DNA of 64,000 nucleotides from Methylobrevis albus (GTDB lineage Bacteria > Pseudomonadota > Alphaproteobacteria > Rhizobiales > Pleomorphomonadaceae): positions 124,001-188,000 of the forward strand of contig NZ_JADZLT010000049.1 in NCBI RefSeq assembly GCF_015904235.1, in the 5' to 3' direction. Numbering within the stretch: position 1 is the first letter of the stretch; each line of letters opens with the position of its first letter. Positions 26,737 through 35,501 of this stretch are shown here, in pieces. The notes below the pieces were generated by a model. It saw nothing but the letters and a program-made list of their open reading frames with translations. It was not told where the DNA came from and did not search any database. Made by a program: the position numbers and the translations under genes.

Positions 26737-27510
26737 ATGTTCACCTCGCTCAGTGGCCGCACCGCGATCGTCACCGGCGGTAGCCGCGGCATCGGCAAGG
26801 GGATCGCAAAGCGCTTCGGCGCGGCGGGGCTGAACGTCCTCGTCGTGTCGCGCAGCCTCGATGAGGCGAGCGCGGTCGCCGCAGAAGTCGGGCCGCATGC
26901 GGCGGGCTTTGCCGCCGACGTCACCAATGAGGCGGCCTGCGCGGCGATGGCCGCCGCCGCGATCGACCGCTTCGGCTCGATCGACGTGCTCGCCGCCAAC
27001 GCCGGCATCTTCCCGGCGGCAAGACTCGGCGAGATGACTGGGGCCGACTTCGACCACGTCATTTCCACCAACCTGAAGAGCAGCTTCCTCACCGTCTCGG
27101 CGTGCCTGCCGGCGATGAAGGCGCAGGGACAAGGCCGCATCGTGCTGACCTCGTCGATCACCGGGCCGATCACCGGCTATCCCGGCTGGTCGCACTACGG
27201 CGCCTCCAAGGCCGGGCAGCTCGGCTTCATGCGCACCGCGGCGATCGAGCTCGCGCCGTGGAACATCACGGTCAACGCGGTGATGCCGGGCAACATCATG
27301 ACCGAGGGGCTGGACGGGCTCGGCGCCGACTATCTCGCCAAGATGACCGCCTCGATCCCGATGAAGCGGCTCGGCTCGGTCGACGACATCGCCAATGCCG
27401 CGCTCTACTTCGCCTCCGACGAGGCCGGCTATGTCACCGGCCAGCAGCTCGTGATCGACGGCGGCCAGGTGCTGCCCGAATCGCTCGGCGCCATCGAGGC
27501 GATGGGCTGA
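26737..27510 (+). CDS. short-chain dehydrogenase/reductase (SDR)
   Basis: 257 residues from ATG 26737 with TAGGAG 10 nt upstream. Classical SDR: cofactor motif TGGSRGIGKGIA near 12, NNAG-type motif reading LAANAGI near 85, catalytic Ser in IVLTSSITGP near 138, Tyr and Lys in YGASKAG near 155. C-terminal GYVTGQQLVIDGGQVLPES is typical of 3-oxoacyl-ACP-reductase-like SDRs. It annotates itself as FabG-like, but FabG proper lies with acp genes, which are absent here. Probably oxidises a hydroxyl in the pathway of the nearby kinase and aminotransferase. Substrate unknown. Confidence 0.9.
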   Translation: MFTSLSGRTAIVTGGSRGIGKGIAKRFGAAGLNVLVVSRSLDEASAVAAEVGPHAAGFAADVTNEAACAAMAAAAIDRFGSIDVLAANAGIFPAARLGEMTGADFDHVISTNLKSSFLTVSACLPAMKAQGQGRIVLTSSITGPITGYPGWSHYGASKAGQLGFMRTAAIELAPWNITVNAVMPGNIMTEGLDGLGADYLAKMTASIPMKRLGSVDDIANAALYFASDEAGYVTGQQLVIDGGQVLPESLGAIEAMG

Positions 27511-27731
27511 CGCCTCCCCTCGTCCTTTCCCCGACGGCCGCCGGCGCCGGAACCGGCGGGGCAGCGGCCTGTTCGGTGCCGGGGTGCACGACAGGTCGGT
27601 GACAAGGTGCCGTGCTACCGGCGCCGGGCACGCACGCACGCAGGGCCGTTGCCGGCTCCGTGCGAAAGCGATAACGCAATCGGGCTGCGCGCCGCGGATC
27701 GCGATCGGCCGCGCCGAGGGAGAAGACGGGG

Positions 27732-28400
27732 ATGGAGATCTTTACCGGGCCGGCGTTCACGGCCTTCCTGCAAGTCATGATGATCGACCTCGTGCTGGCC
27801 GGCGACAACGCCATCGTCATCGGCCTCGCCGCCGCCGGCCTGCCCAAGGACCAGCGCAACAAGGCGATCCTCGTCGGCATCATCGCCGCGACGGTCCTGC
27901 GCATCCTCTTTGCCTCGATCACGGTCTACCTGCTCGCCATCGTCGGCCTGCTGCTCGCCGGTGGCGTGCTGCTGCTCTGGGTGTGCTGGAAGATGTGGCG
28001 CGAGCTCAGCACCAGCCATGCCGACGAACACGCCGCGGAAGAGGCGCTCGCCAATACCGACCTCAACAAGGACGGCACGGTCGCCGGCTCCGCCAAGCGC
28101 AAGACCTTCGCGCAGGCCGCGGTGCAGATCATCATCGCCGACGTCTCGATGTCGCTCGACAACGTGCTGGCGGTCGCCGGCGCGGCGCGCGAGCACCCGA
28201 ACGTGCTGATCTTCGGCCTGATCCTCTCGGTCGCGCTGATGGGCCTCGCCGCCTCGTTCATCGCCCGGCTGCTCAACAAGCACCGCTGGATCGCCTACGT
28301 CGGCCTGCTGATCATCCTCTACGTCGCGCTGAAGATGATCTACGACGGCGCGCTGGAGATCTGGCCGCACCTCGAGATGGCGATGGGCCCCGCGTCCTGA
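27732..28400 (+). CDS. TerC family integral membrane protein
   Basis: 222 residues with about seven hydrophobic segments. The family motifs with membrane acidic residues are present: MIDLVLAGDNAIVIGLAAAGLP near 18 and IIIADVSMSLDNVLAVAGAA near 137. The GDNA and SLDN motifs are thought to bind a divalent metal, and related TerC proteins export manganese or load exoenzymes with metal. A charged cytoplasmic loop (about 90-125) separates the two halves. The preceding 221-nt region contains GC-rich hairpins but no motif that I can call a manganese riboswitch. Solitary gene. Confidence 0.88.
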   Translation: MEIFTGPAFTAFLQVMMIDLVLAGDNAIVIGLAAAGLPKDQRNKAILVGIIAATVLRILFASITVYLLAIVGLLLAGGVLLLWVCWKMWRELSTSHADEHAAEEALANTDLNKDGTVAGSAKRKTFAQAAVQIIIADVSMSLDNVLAVAGAAREHPNVLIFGLILSVALMGLAASFIARLLNKHRWIAYVGLLIILYVALKMIYDGALEIWPHLEMAMGPAS

Positions 28401-28632
28401 TCCGATAGCTGTCCGGACCGGCCGGCGTCCGCGCCGCGCCGGTTCCCCCGAGCAGCCTGCCACGTCCGACGGCCCGGTTCCGCACCCTGCGGCGCCGGGC
28501 CGTCGGCGTTTTCGGGGCCTTTGTCGGCGGCTCTGGTCTTGCACATTTGACTATGCTAGTGGTTCGATGTTCACAGCGGGCCACGTCAGTCTCGCCGGGC
28601 GCCTCCGCGCCGCCAAGCCCAAGGACCCCGCC

Positions 28633-31098
28633 ATGCCGAAGGAAATCGCCGTCGATCCCGCGCTGACGCGCCGGCCCGGCTCGATCGAGCTGCCGCCGAT
28701 CCCGGTGCACGCCTACGACCGGCCGTTCGCGGCGGAGCGGGCGGCACGCGGCGATGCGGCGCTCGTCGACGTGCTCCGGCACATGCTGCTGATCCGCGAG
28801 TTCGAGAGCATGCTCGGCGCGTTCAAGGCGCAGGGCGCCTATGCCGGCATCAGCTATCTCTACAAGGGGCCGGCGCATCTCTCGATCGGCCAGGAGGCCG
28901 CCGCGGTCGGCCAGGCGCTGGCGCTGGAGCCGGCCGACCACGTCTTCGGCAGCCACCGCAGCCACGGCGAGTTCATCGCCAAGGGTCTTTCGGCGATCGC
29001 GCGCCTCGGTGAGCCGGCGCTGGAGGCGATCATGGCCGGGCACCAGGGCGGCGCCCTGCTCCGCGCGGTGGAAAGCCACATCGGCGGCGGCGACACGCGG
29101 GCGCGGGCGGAAAACTTCCTGCTGTTCGGCCTGCTCGCCGAGATCTTCATGCGGGCGAACGGCTTCAACGGCGGCATGGGCGGCTCGATGCACGCCTTCT
29201 TCCCGCCGTTCGGCGCCTATCCCAACAACGCGATCGTCGGCGCCTCGGCCGGCATCGCCGCCGGCGCGGCGCTCGCCAAGAAGCTCCTCACCGGCGACGG
29301 CATCACGGTGGCGAACGCCGGCGACGGCTCCACCGGATGCGGGCCGGTGTGGGAGGCGATGAACTTCTCGGCGATGGCGCAGTACGACACGCTGTGGACC
29401 GATCAGCGCCGCGGCGGGCTGCCGGTGCTCTACTTCTTCACCAACAACTTCTACGCCATGGGCGGCCAGACCCGCGGCGAGACGATGGGCTGGGACCGGC
29501 TCGCGCGCATCGGCGCCGCGGTCAATCCGGCGGCGATGCACGCCGAAACCGTCGACGGCACCGATCCGCTCGCCGTCGCCGACGCGGTGACGCGCAAGCG
29601 GGCGCTGCTCGTCGCCGGCCGCGGCCCGGCGCTGCTCGACGTCGAGTGCTACCGCCTCTCCGGCCACTCGACCACCGACGCCAACGCCTATCGCACCCGC
29701 GAGGAGATGCAGGCCTGGCAGGCGCTCGACCCGATCGAGACGTTCTCCGCCCGGCTCGTCGCGCACGGCGTGCTGGAGCCGGACGCCGTCGCCGCGATGA
29801 AGGCGGCCGCGGCCGAGACCATCCGCGCGGTCACCGCCGCGGCCGTCGACCCGGCGATCGCGCCGATCGTCGACGTGCACGCCGACCCGGAACTGATCGG
29901 CCGGCTGATGTTCGCGGACGCCGAGATCGCCGTGCCCGCCGGCGAGCCGGTGACGCTGAAGCCGCTCGGCGAGGTGGCGCGCATCCGCCAGGACGCGAAG
30001 AAGGCGCGCTTCGGCCTGTCGGAAACCGGCGAGAAGCTGTCGGCGATGCGGGCGATCACGCTGCGCGACGCGCTCTTCGAGAGCGTGTTGCACCACATGG
30101 CGCACGACGAGCGGCTGATCGCCTATGGCGAGGAGTGCCGCGAATGGGGCGGCGCCTTCGGCGTCTACCGCGGCCTGTCCGAGCTCTTCCCGCACCAGCG
30201 GCTGTTCAACTCGCCGATCTCGGAGGCGGCGATCGTCGCGACCGCCGTCGGCTATGCGCTGGAAGGTGGCCGGGCGCTGGTCGAGCTGATGTACGGCGAC
30301 TTCATCGGCCGCGCCGGCGACGAGATCTTCAACCAGATGGCGAAGTGGCATTCGATGTCGGCCGGGGCGCTGAAGGTGCCGGTGGTGCTGCGCTGCTCGA
30401 TCGGCAGCAAATACGGCGCCCAGCACTCGCAGGACTGGACCGCGCTCTGCGCCCATATCCCGGGCCTCAAGGTGGTCTATCCGGCGACGCCTTATGACGC
30501 GAAGGGCCTGCTCGCCTCGGCACTCGCCGGCGACGATCCGGTGGTGTTCTTCGAGAGCCAGCGGCTCTACGACACCACCGAGCATTTTCATGCCGGCGGC
30601 GTGCCGACGGACTACTACCGGGTGCCGTTCGGCGTGCCGGACGTGAAGCGGGCCGGCGAAGATCTCACCATCCTCACCATCGGCCCCTCGCTTTACGCCG
30701 CGCTCGCCGCCGCCGACGAACTGCAGGCGACGCACGGGCTGTCGACCGAGGTGATCGACGCGCGGTCGCTGGTGCCGTTCGACTATGCGCCGGTGCTCGC
30801 CTCCGTGAAGAAGACACGGCGGCTGCTCGTCGTCTCGGAAGCCTCCGAGCGCGGCAGCTTCGCGATGACGCTCGCCGCCAACATCGGCCGCTTCGCCTTC
30901 GGCGACCTCGTCGCCGCGCCGCGGGTGATCGGCTCGCCGAACTGGATCGTGCCCGGCGCCGACATGGAGACGACCTATTTCCCGCAGGTCGCCGACATCC
31001 TCGACGTCGTCACCGGCGAGCTGTTCCCGGAAAAAAAGAGCAACCGCCGCGGCGTGCGCGGCTGGGACGAGCTCGACCTCGCCCGCCGGGCGCTCTGA
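28633..31098 (+). CDS. fused E1 alpha/beta subunit of a TPP-dependent 2-oxo-acid/acetoin-type dehydrogenase
   Basis: 821 residues from ATG 28633, which has AAGGA about 9 nt upstream; an alternative ATG at 28567 lacks a ribosome site. Residues about 30-400 are E1 alpha (HMLLIREFESMLGAFKAQG; the thiamine motif GDGSTGCGPVWEAMNF ending in FFTNNFYAMGG). Residues about 460-810 are E1 beta (TLRDALFESVLHHMA; EECREWGGAFGVYRGL; FNSPISEAAIVATAVG; the C-terminal transketolase domain with TIGPSLYAALAAADEL). Normally these are two proteins. The two subunits catalyse decarboxylation or cleavage of the keto compound with acyl transfer to lipoyl. First gene of an operon with a lipoyl domain, a hydrolase and a SorC regulator; no E3. 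Confidence 0.9.
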   Translation: MPKEIAVDPALTRRPGSIELPPIPVHAYDRPFAAERAARGDAALVDVLRHMLLIREFESMLGAFKAQGAYAGISYLYKGPAHLSIGQEAAAVGQALALEPADHVFGSHRSHGEFIAKGLSAIARLGEPALEAIMAGHQGGALLRAVESHIGGGDTRARAENFLLFGLLAEIFMRANGFNGGMGGSMHAFFPPFGAYPNNAIVGASAGIAAGAALAKKLLTGDGITVANAGDGSTGCGPVWEAMNFSAMAQYDTLWTDQRRGGLPVLYFFTNNFYAMGGQTRGETMGWDRLARIGAAVNPAAMHAETVDGTDPLAVADAVTRKRALLVAGRGPALLDVECYRLSGHSTTDANAYRTREEMQAWQALDPIETFSARLVAHGVLEPDAVAAMKAAAAETIRAVTAAAVDPAIAPIVDVHADPELIGRLMFADAEIAVPAGEPVTLKPLGEVARIRQDAKKARFGLSETGEKLSAMRAITLRDALFESVLHHMAHDERLIAYGEECREWGGAFGVYRGLSELFPHQRLFNSPISEAAIVATAVGYALEGGRALVELMYGDFIGRAGDEIFNQMAKWHSMSAGALKVPVVLRCSIGSKYGAQHSQDWTALCAHIPGLKVVYPATPYDAKGLLASALAGDDPVVFFESQRLYDTTEHFHAGGVPTDYYRVPFGVPDVKRAGEDLTILTIGPSLYAALAAADELQATHGLSTEVIDARSLVPFDYAPVLASVKKTRRLLVVSEASERGSFAMTLAANIGRFAFGDLVAAPRVIGSPNWIVPGADMETTYFPQVADILDVVTGELFPEKKSNRRGVRGWDELDLARRAL

Positions 31099-31187
31099 CC
31101 CGCAGGCTTTTTCGCGCAGGGCTGCCGGGCGCTCGCTATTCTGGGCGCAGGATCGGCCACACAAGCAACCAGACCGGAGGACACGCG

Positions 31188-31427
31188 ATGGACGTCGACA
31201 TCCTGGTGCCGCAGCTCGGCAACGAGATCGAGGAAGCCCAGGTCGATAGCTGGCTGAAGGCCGAGGGCGACAGCGTCACGGCCGGTGAGGCGCTGGTCGC
31301 GATCACCACGCCGAAGCTGACCATGGAGATCGAGGCGCCGGCGAGCGGCACGCTGAAATCGATCCTGATCCCGGCCGACGAGCTCGCCGCGGTCGGCGCC
31401 GTGCTCGGCGTCATCGAGTCGGCATGA
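31188..31427 (+). CDS. stand-alone lipoyl (biotinyl/lipoyl attachment) domain protein
   Basis: 79 residues, a complete lipoyl domain and nothing else: DILVPQLGNEIEEAQVDSWLKAEGDSVTAGEALVAITTPKLTMEIEAPASGTLKSILIPADE. The modified lysine is Lys43 in TTPKLTMEI, placed at the beta-turn where DKA is usual. Strong ribosome site CCGGAGG upstream. Its last codons overlap the next gene as ATGA. In acetoin dehydrogenases such as AcoC the lipoyl domain and an alpha/beta-hydrolase-type acyltransferase are one protein; here they are two adjacent genes. It would be the acyl-carrying swinging arm for the E1 fusion upstream. Confidence 0.88.
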   Translation: MDVDILVPQLGNEIEEAQVDSWLKAEGDSVTAGEALVAITTPKLTMEIEAPASGTLKSILIPADELAAVGAVLGVIESA

Positions 31428-32212
31428 GCCTCGGCGACGCCGCCTTTCCCCGCCTCGTCGAGCAGGGCGGCGAGGGCGCGCCGATCCTGCTGGTGCACGG
31501 CTTCGGCGGCGACCGGATGTCGTTCCTTGCCAACCAGGGCGCGCTCAGCACGAGCGGCCGGGTGTTCTCGCTCGACCTGCCCGGCCACGGCGACTCGCTC
31601 GGGCTCGATCCCGGCGCCGGCGACCCCGCCGCGCTCGCGGCAAAAGTCGTGGCGAGCCTCGATGCCGCGGGCCTCTCCCAGGTCGCAGTCGTCGGCCATT
31701 CGCTCGGCGGCGGCACGGCGATCGAGATGGCAAAGGCGCGGCCGGATCTCGTCCGTTCGCTGCTGCTGATCGCCCCAGCTGGACTCGGCGGCGAGATCGA
31801 CCATGAGTTCGTCGAGGGGTTTCCCGCGCTGGAGGCGCCGGACCAGGCGACCGCCCTGCTCGGACGGCTGTTCGTGCGGCCGCAGCTGGTCAACCGCCAC
31901 ATGGTGGCGCGGGTGCTGGAGCAGCTCGGCCGGCCGGGGGCGCGCGACGCACTGCGCAAGGTCGCGGCCGGACTCACCGGCGCCGTCAGCGATTTTGCCC
32001 CGACGGCGCGCGCGGTCGCAGCGCTCGGCCTGCCGCGGATGGTGGTCTGGGGCGAGGGCGATGCGATCGCCCGGCCGGATCCCGCCCGGCTCGGCCTGTT
32101 CGGCGGCGGCTTCGAGCCGATCGCCAAGGCCGGCCACATGCCGCACGTCGAGGCGGCGCCGCTGTTCAACCGGCTGGCGACGGCGTTCCTCGCCGGGGAC
32201 GGCGCGCCGTGA
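31424..32212 (+). CDS. alpha/beta hydrolase, AcoC-like acyltransferase part of an E2 component
   Basis: 262 residues. Alpha/beta hydrolase fold: oxyanion strand ILLVHGFGGDRMSF near 21, nucleophile elbow VVGHSLGGGTA with Ser93, acid residue in VVWGEGDAIARP near 212, and catalytic His in AKAGHMPHVEAAP near 235. This is the C-terminal domain type of AcoC, which stands in for the acyltransferase domain of ordinary E2. It overlaps the lipoyl gene by 4 nt and the SorC gene by 4 nt, so expression is tightly coupled. Likely transfers the acyl group from lipoate to CoA, but hydrolysis is possible. Confidence 0.85.
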   Translation: MSLGDAAFPRLVEQGGEGAPILLVHGFGGDRMSFLANQGALSTSGRVFSLDLPGHGDSLGLDPGAGDPAALAAKVVASLDAAGLSQVAVVGHSLGGGTAIEMAKARPDLVRSLLLIAPAGLGGEIDHEFVEGFPALEAPDQATALLGRLFVRPQLVNRHMVARVLEQLGRPGARDALRKVAAGLTGAVSDFAPTARAVAALGLPRMVVWGEGDAIARPDPARLGLFGGGFEPIAKAGHMPHVEAAPLFNRLATAFLAGDGAP

Positions 32213-33177
32213 CCAAGCTGCGCCGCGGCACCCAGACCGCGTTCAGCGAGGGCCAGTCGCTGCGGCTGCGCGCGGCCTGGCTCTACTACAACCACGGCCT
32301 CACCCAGAAGGACGTCGCCGACAAGCTCGGCGTCAGCCGCACCACCGTGGTGCGCCTCATCGAGGAGGCGCGGCGGCGCGGCGAGGTGCAGATCTGGATC
32401 AGCGAGGGCGAGCACGACTGCGTGCAGCTGGCGCTCGCCCTCGAACAGCGCTTCGGCCTCGACGAGGCGATCGTGGTGCCGGCCGGCGGCGATGCCGAGC
32501 AGTCGGCGAAGGCGGTGGGGACGGCGCTCGGCAAGTTTCTCTCAGAGGCGATTTCGGACGGGGCGGTGATCGGGGTCGGCTGGGGGCGAACGCTGTCGGC
32601 CTCGCTGTCGGCGTTCCGGCCGCCGCGGCGCGCCGGCGTGCGCGTCGTCTCGCTGATCGGCGGGGTCTCGTCGCCGCAGATCGACAACCCGATCGAGTAC
32701 ACCTGGCGCCTCGCCAGCCTGCTCGACGCCGAATGCGACCTGTTCTTCGCGCCGCTGCTGGTCGATTCCGCCGAAACACGGCGGCGCCTCATTGAGAAAT
32801 GCGGCCTCGACCGGCTCTACCGCCTCGCCGAGACCCTCGACATCGCGGTGATCAGTGCCGGCGACATCGGCCCCGGCGCGACCTCGCTGTCACTGAAGCT
32901 GATGAGCGACGCCGAGCGCGACGCCCTGATCGGCGCCGGCGCGGTCTGCGACGTCCTCTGCAACTTCATCGATGCGGCGGGGCGCTCCGTGGACCATCCG
33001 ATCGCCGAGCGGGTGATGTCGGTCGACCTCGATACGCTGGCCCGGGCGCGCCACATCGTGCTCGCCTCGGGCGGCGCCGGCCGCGCCACCGCGATCCGCG
33101 CCGCGATCACCCGGGTCGGCTGCAACACGCTGGTGACGGACGAAGCCGCGGCCCGGGCGCTGCTCGGCGACGCCTGA
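32209..33177 (+). CDS. SorC/DeoR-family sugar-binding transcriptional regulator
   Basis: 322 residues. N-terminal helix-turn-helix AWLYYNHGLTQKDVADKLGVSRTTVVRLIEEARRRGEVQI near 25-65, typical of SorC and CggR. C-terminal sugar-phosphate-binding domain: AIVVPAGGDAEQSAKAVG, IGVGWGRTLSASL, VVSLIGGVS near 140, IVLASGGAGRATAIRAAI near 285. SorC proteins sense phosphorylated sugars or polyols. Being the last gene of the dehydrogenase operon with a 4-nt overlap, it is presumably the operon's own regulator, which hints that the substrate comes from sugar or polyol metabolism. Confidence 0.9.
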   Translation: MTKLRRGTQTAFSEGQSLRLRAAWLYYNHGLTQKDVADKLGVSRTTVVRLIEEARRRGEVQIWISEGEHDCVQLALALEQRFGLDEAIVVPAGGDAEQSAKAVGTALGKFLSEAISDGAVIGVGWGRTLSASLSAFRPPRRAGVRVVSLIGGVSSPQIDNPIEYTWRLASLLDAECDLFFAPLLVDSAETRRRLIEKCGLDRLYRLAETLDIAVISAGDIGPGATSLSLKLMSDAERDALIGAGAVCDVLCNFIDAAGRSVDHPIAERVMSVDLDTLARARHIVLASGGAGRATAIRAAITRVGCNTLVTDEAAARALLGDA

Positions 33178-33201
33178 GCGGCGCTTCGAGCGAGAATCGG
33201 C

Positions 33202-35343
33202 TCAGCCGCCGAACAGGCGGTCGAGCAGGCCGCGCTCCTCGTCGGTCGGACCCTGCGCCGCCGACGAATCGGAGAAGATGCCGGTTGGCCGCCCGGCGGG
33301 GGCGGCGTCGCGTGGCGGCGCCGACTGGGGCATCGCGACCGCAGGCGGGGCGGCGAGCACGGCGGGGGCGCCGAGCCAGGTCCCCGGCAGCGGCTGCACG
33401 GCGCGACCGGCGGTCGCCGCCGTCATGAAGCGCTTCCAGGCGATCGCCGGCACGCTGCCGCCGGTCACCTTGTCGGTCGGCTTGCCGTCGTCGTTGCCCA
33501 TCCAGACGCCGGCGGTCAGCCCGGTGGTGTAGCCGATGAACCAGGCGTCGCGGAACTCCTGGCTGGTGCCGGTCTTGCCGCCGGCGGGGCGGCCGTCGAG
33601 CATCGCCTTGCGCCCGGTGCCGGTCTCGATGGTCGCCTGCAGCATGCGGTTCATCGCGCCGATCGCCTCGGGCGAGGCGACCCGGCCGGGCCCGTCGCCG
33701 TTGCGCTGGAACAGCACCTTGCCGTCAGCGTCGAGGATGCGCGACACGACGTAGGGGATGACGCCGAAGCCGCCGTTCGAGAACGGCACATAGGCGGCGG
33801 TGATTTCGAGCGGCGTCACTTCCGCCGTGCCGAGGGCGATCGACGGGCTGTCGTGCAGCTTCGAGACGATGCCGAGCCGGCGCGCGGTGCGGGTGACGTT
33901 GGCGGGGCCGACCTCGGCGGCGAGGCGGGCGGCGACAGTGTTGATCGATTTCGCCAGCGCCGTGGTCAGGCTGACCGGACCGAGGAAATCCTTGGTGTAA
34001 TTTTTCGGCTGCCAGCCGCGGATGGTGATCGGCTCGTCGACCATGACGCTGTCCGGCGACCAGCCGCGCTCCAGCGCCGCGAGGAACACGAAGGGCTTGA
34101 AGGCGGAGCCCGGCTGGCGCCGGGCGCTGACGGCACGGTTGAACTGGCTCTGGCCGTAGTCGCGGCCGCCGACAAGCGCGCGCACCGCGCCGTCGCCGTC
34201 GATCGCCACCAGCGCGCCCTGCGAGATGCCCTGCTTCGTGCCTTCCTCGGCGAGCGTCTGCTTCAGGGCGGCCTCGGCGGCATCCTGCATCCCGACGTCG
34301 ACGGTGGTCTCGACGACGAGGTCGGTCCGGATCGCGCCGACGTAGCCGGGCAAAAGGTCCATCACCCAGTCGGCGACGTAGTTCTCGGCGCGGGCGACAT
34401 GGTCGGAGACGACGCGGGCGGGGTCGGAAACGGCCGTTTCCGCCTCGCGGGCGGAAATGTAGCCTTCCTGCGCCATCACGGCGAGCACGGTCTCGGCGCG
34501 GCGGGCGGCGAGCTCCGGGTTGCGGGTCGGGGCATAGCGCGAGGGCGCGCGCAGCAGGCCGGCCAGCGTCGCCGCCTCGGAGACGTTCACCTCGGTCGCC
34601 GGCTTGCCGAAATAGCGGCGCGCCGCGCCGTCGACGCCATAGGCGCCGGCGCCGAGGTAGACGCGGTTGAGATACATCTCGAGGATCTCGTCCTTGCCGT
34701 AGTTCCACTCCAGCCAGAGCGCGAGGACGACCTCCTGCATCTTGCGGCCGATGGTGCGGTCGGGCTCGAGGAAGAGGTTTTTCGCAAGCTGCTGCGTCAG
34801 CGTCGAGCCGCCCTGGACGACGTCGCCGGCGGTGAGATTGACCACGACGGCGCGGGCGAGACCGAGCGGATCGATGCCGAAGTGGCTGTAGAAGCGGCGG
34901 TCTTCGATGGCGATGACGGCCTGCGGCAGGTAGGGGGGCAGTTGCTCGAGGCGGATCGCCTCGCCACCGGTGTCGCCGCGGTTGGCGATCAGCCGGCCGT
35001 CGGCGTCGAGGATCTCGACGTTGGGCGGGCGCTTCGGCACCGACCACTCGGAGGTCGCCGGCAGATGGGCCGCGTAGTAGCCGAGCACGCCGAGGCCGAC
35101 GATGACGCCCCAGATGCCGAGCACCATGCCCCAGTAGATCGTGCCGCGCAGGAAGCGGAACAGGCCGCCGCGGCGGCGCGGCGGCGGGGCCGCCGGGGCC
35201 TTGGCGGGGCCGCGCGGGGCGCGCCGGGGCTCCGCCCGCATCTCGGCGTCGGCGCGCAGCTCCGGGGCCGGCGTGTCGAAACGAGGCTCCTTGCGTTCCG
35301 CCGCTCGCGCGGACCGGCGCGGTGCCGCACCCCGTCCTGCCAT
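33202..35343 (-). CDS. class A penicillin-binding protein (PBP1A-like, bifunctional)
   Basis: 713 residues from ATG 35343, preceded by GAGGGA; a TTG 39 nt upstream is less likely. Builds peptidoglycan in the periplasm. A cytoplasmic basic/Pro-rich tail (1-62) precedes one membrane helix (about 66-92). The GT51 domain has EDRRFYSHFGIDPLG with catalytic Glu and GGSTLTQQLAKNLFLEPDRT. The transpeptidase domain has the SxxK motif in RQPGSAFKPF, the SxN motif in AKSINTVAARL and KTG in AGGKTGTSQEFRDAWF. A Pro/Ala-rich tail follows. Convergent with the SorC gene with 24 nt between stops. Confidence 0.93.
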   Translation of the reverse strand: MAGRGAAPRRSARAAERKEPRFDTPAPELRADAEMRAEPRRAPRGPAKAPAAPPPRRRGGLFRFLRGTIYWGMVLGIWGVIVGLGVLGYYAAHLPATSEWSVPKRPPNVEILDADGRLIANRGDTGGEAIRLEQLPPYLPQAVIAIEDRRFYSHFGIDPLGLARAVVVNLTAGDVVQGGSTLTQQLAKNLFLEPDRTIGRKMQEVVLALWLEWNYGKDEILEMYLNRVYLGAGAYGVDGAARRYFGKPATEVNVSEAATLAGLLRAPSRYAPTRNPELAARRAETVLAVMAQEGYISAREAETAVSDPARVVSDHVARAENYVADWVMDLLPGYVGAIRTDLVVETTVDVGMQDAAEAALKQTLAEEGTKQGISQGALVAIDGDGAVRALVGGRDYGQSQFNRAVSARRQPGSAFKPFVFLAALERGWSPDSVMVDEPITIRGWQPKNYTKDFLGPVSLTTALAKSINTVAARLAAEVGPANVTRTARRLGIVSKLHDSPSIALGTAEVTPLEITAAYVPFSNGGFGVIPYVVSRILDADGKVLFQRNGDGPGRVASPEAIGAMNRMLQATIETGTGRKAMLDGRPAGGKTGTSQEFRDAWFIGYTTGLTAGVWMGNDDGKPTDKVTGGSVPAIAWKRFMTAATAGRAVQPLPGTWLGAPAVLAAPPAVAMPQSAPPRDAAPAGRPTGIFSDSSAAQGPTDEERGLLDRLFGG

Positions 35344-35444
35344 GGCGTCCCTCGCTCTCCGGCTCAAAGGCTCCGGGGGCAAGGCCGACCCGGGTACGGG
35401 TTCGACGCTAGGCGGGCACGCTTAAAGGGCGGTTAAGCCTGACG

Positions 35445-35497
35445 GCGCGTCCCGTCCCCCGCCGCCTCGTGGCGACACGGCGGGAGACGGGACGCGC
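35445..35497 (-). terminator. long hairpin after phaZ, probable terminator
   Basis: GCGCGTCCCGTC (35445-35456) pairs with GACGGGACGCGC (35486-35497), extended inward by CCGCCG/CGGCGG. It starts 5 nt beyond the phaZ stop on the minus strand. There is no strong U-run, but the stem is long and very GC-rich. It would end the phaZ transcript before the PBP gene. Confidence 0.6.
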
Positions 35498-35501
35498 GAT
35501 G

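Noticed and set aside
27511-27731. Possible manganese (yybP-ykoY) riboswitch before the TerC gene
   Set aside because: GC-rich hairpins are present, but I could not align the conserved loop sequences of that riboswitch; a covariance-model search would be needed.
28312-31164. 950-codon minus-strand frame opposite the E1 fusion gene
   Set aside because: No ribosome site, no recognisable domain, and the plus strand encodes an unambiguous E1 protein.
35344-35382. Longer start (TTG) for the class A PBP
   Set aside because: The ATG at 35343 has a good GAGGGA ribosome site, whereas the TTG has none.
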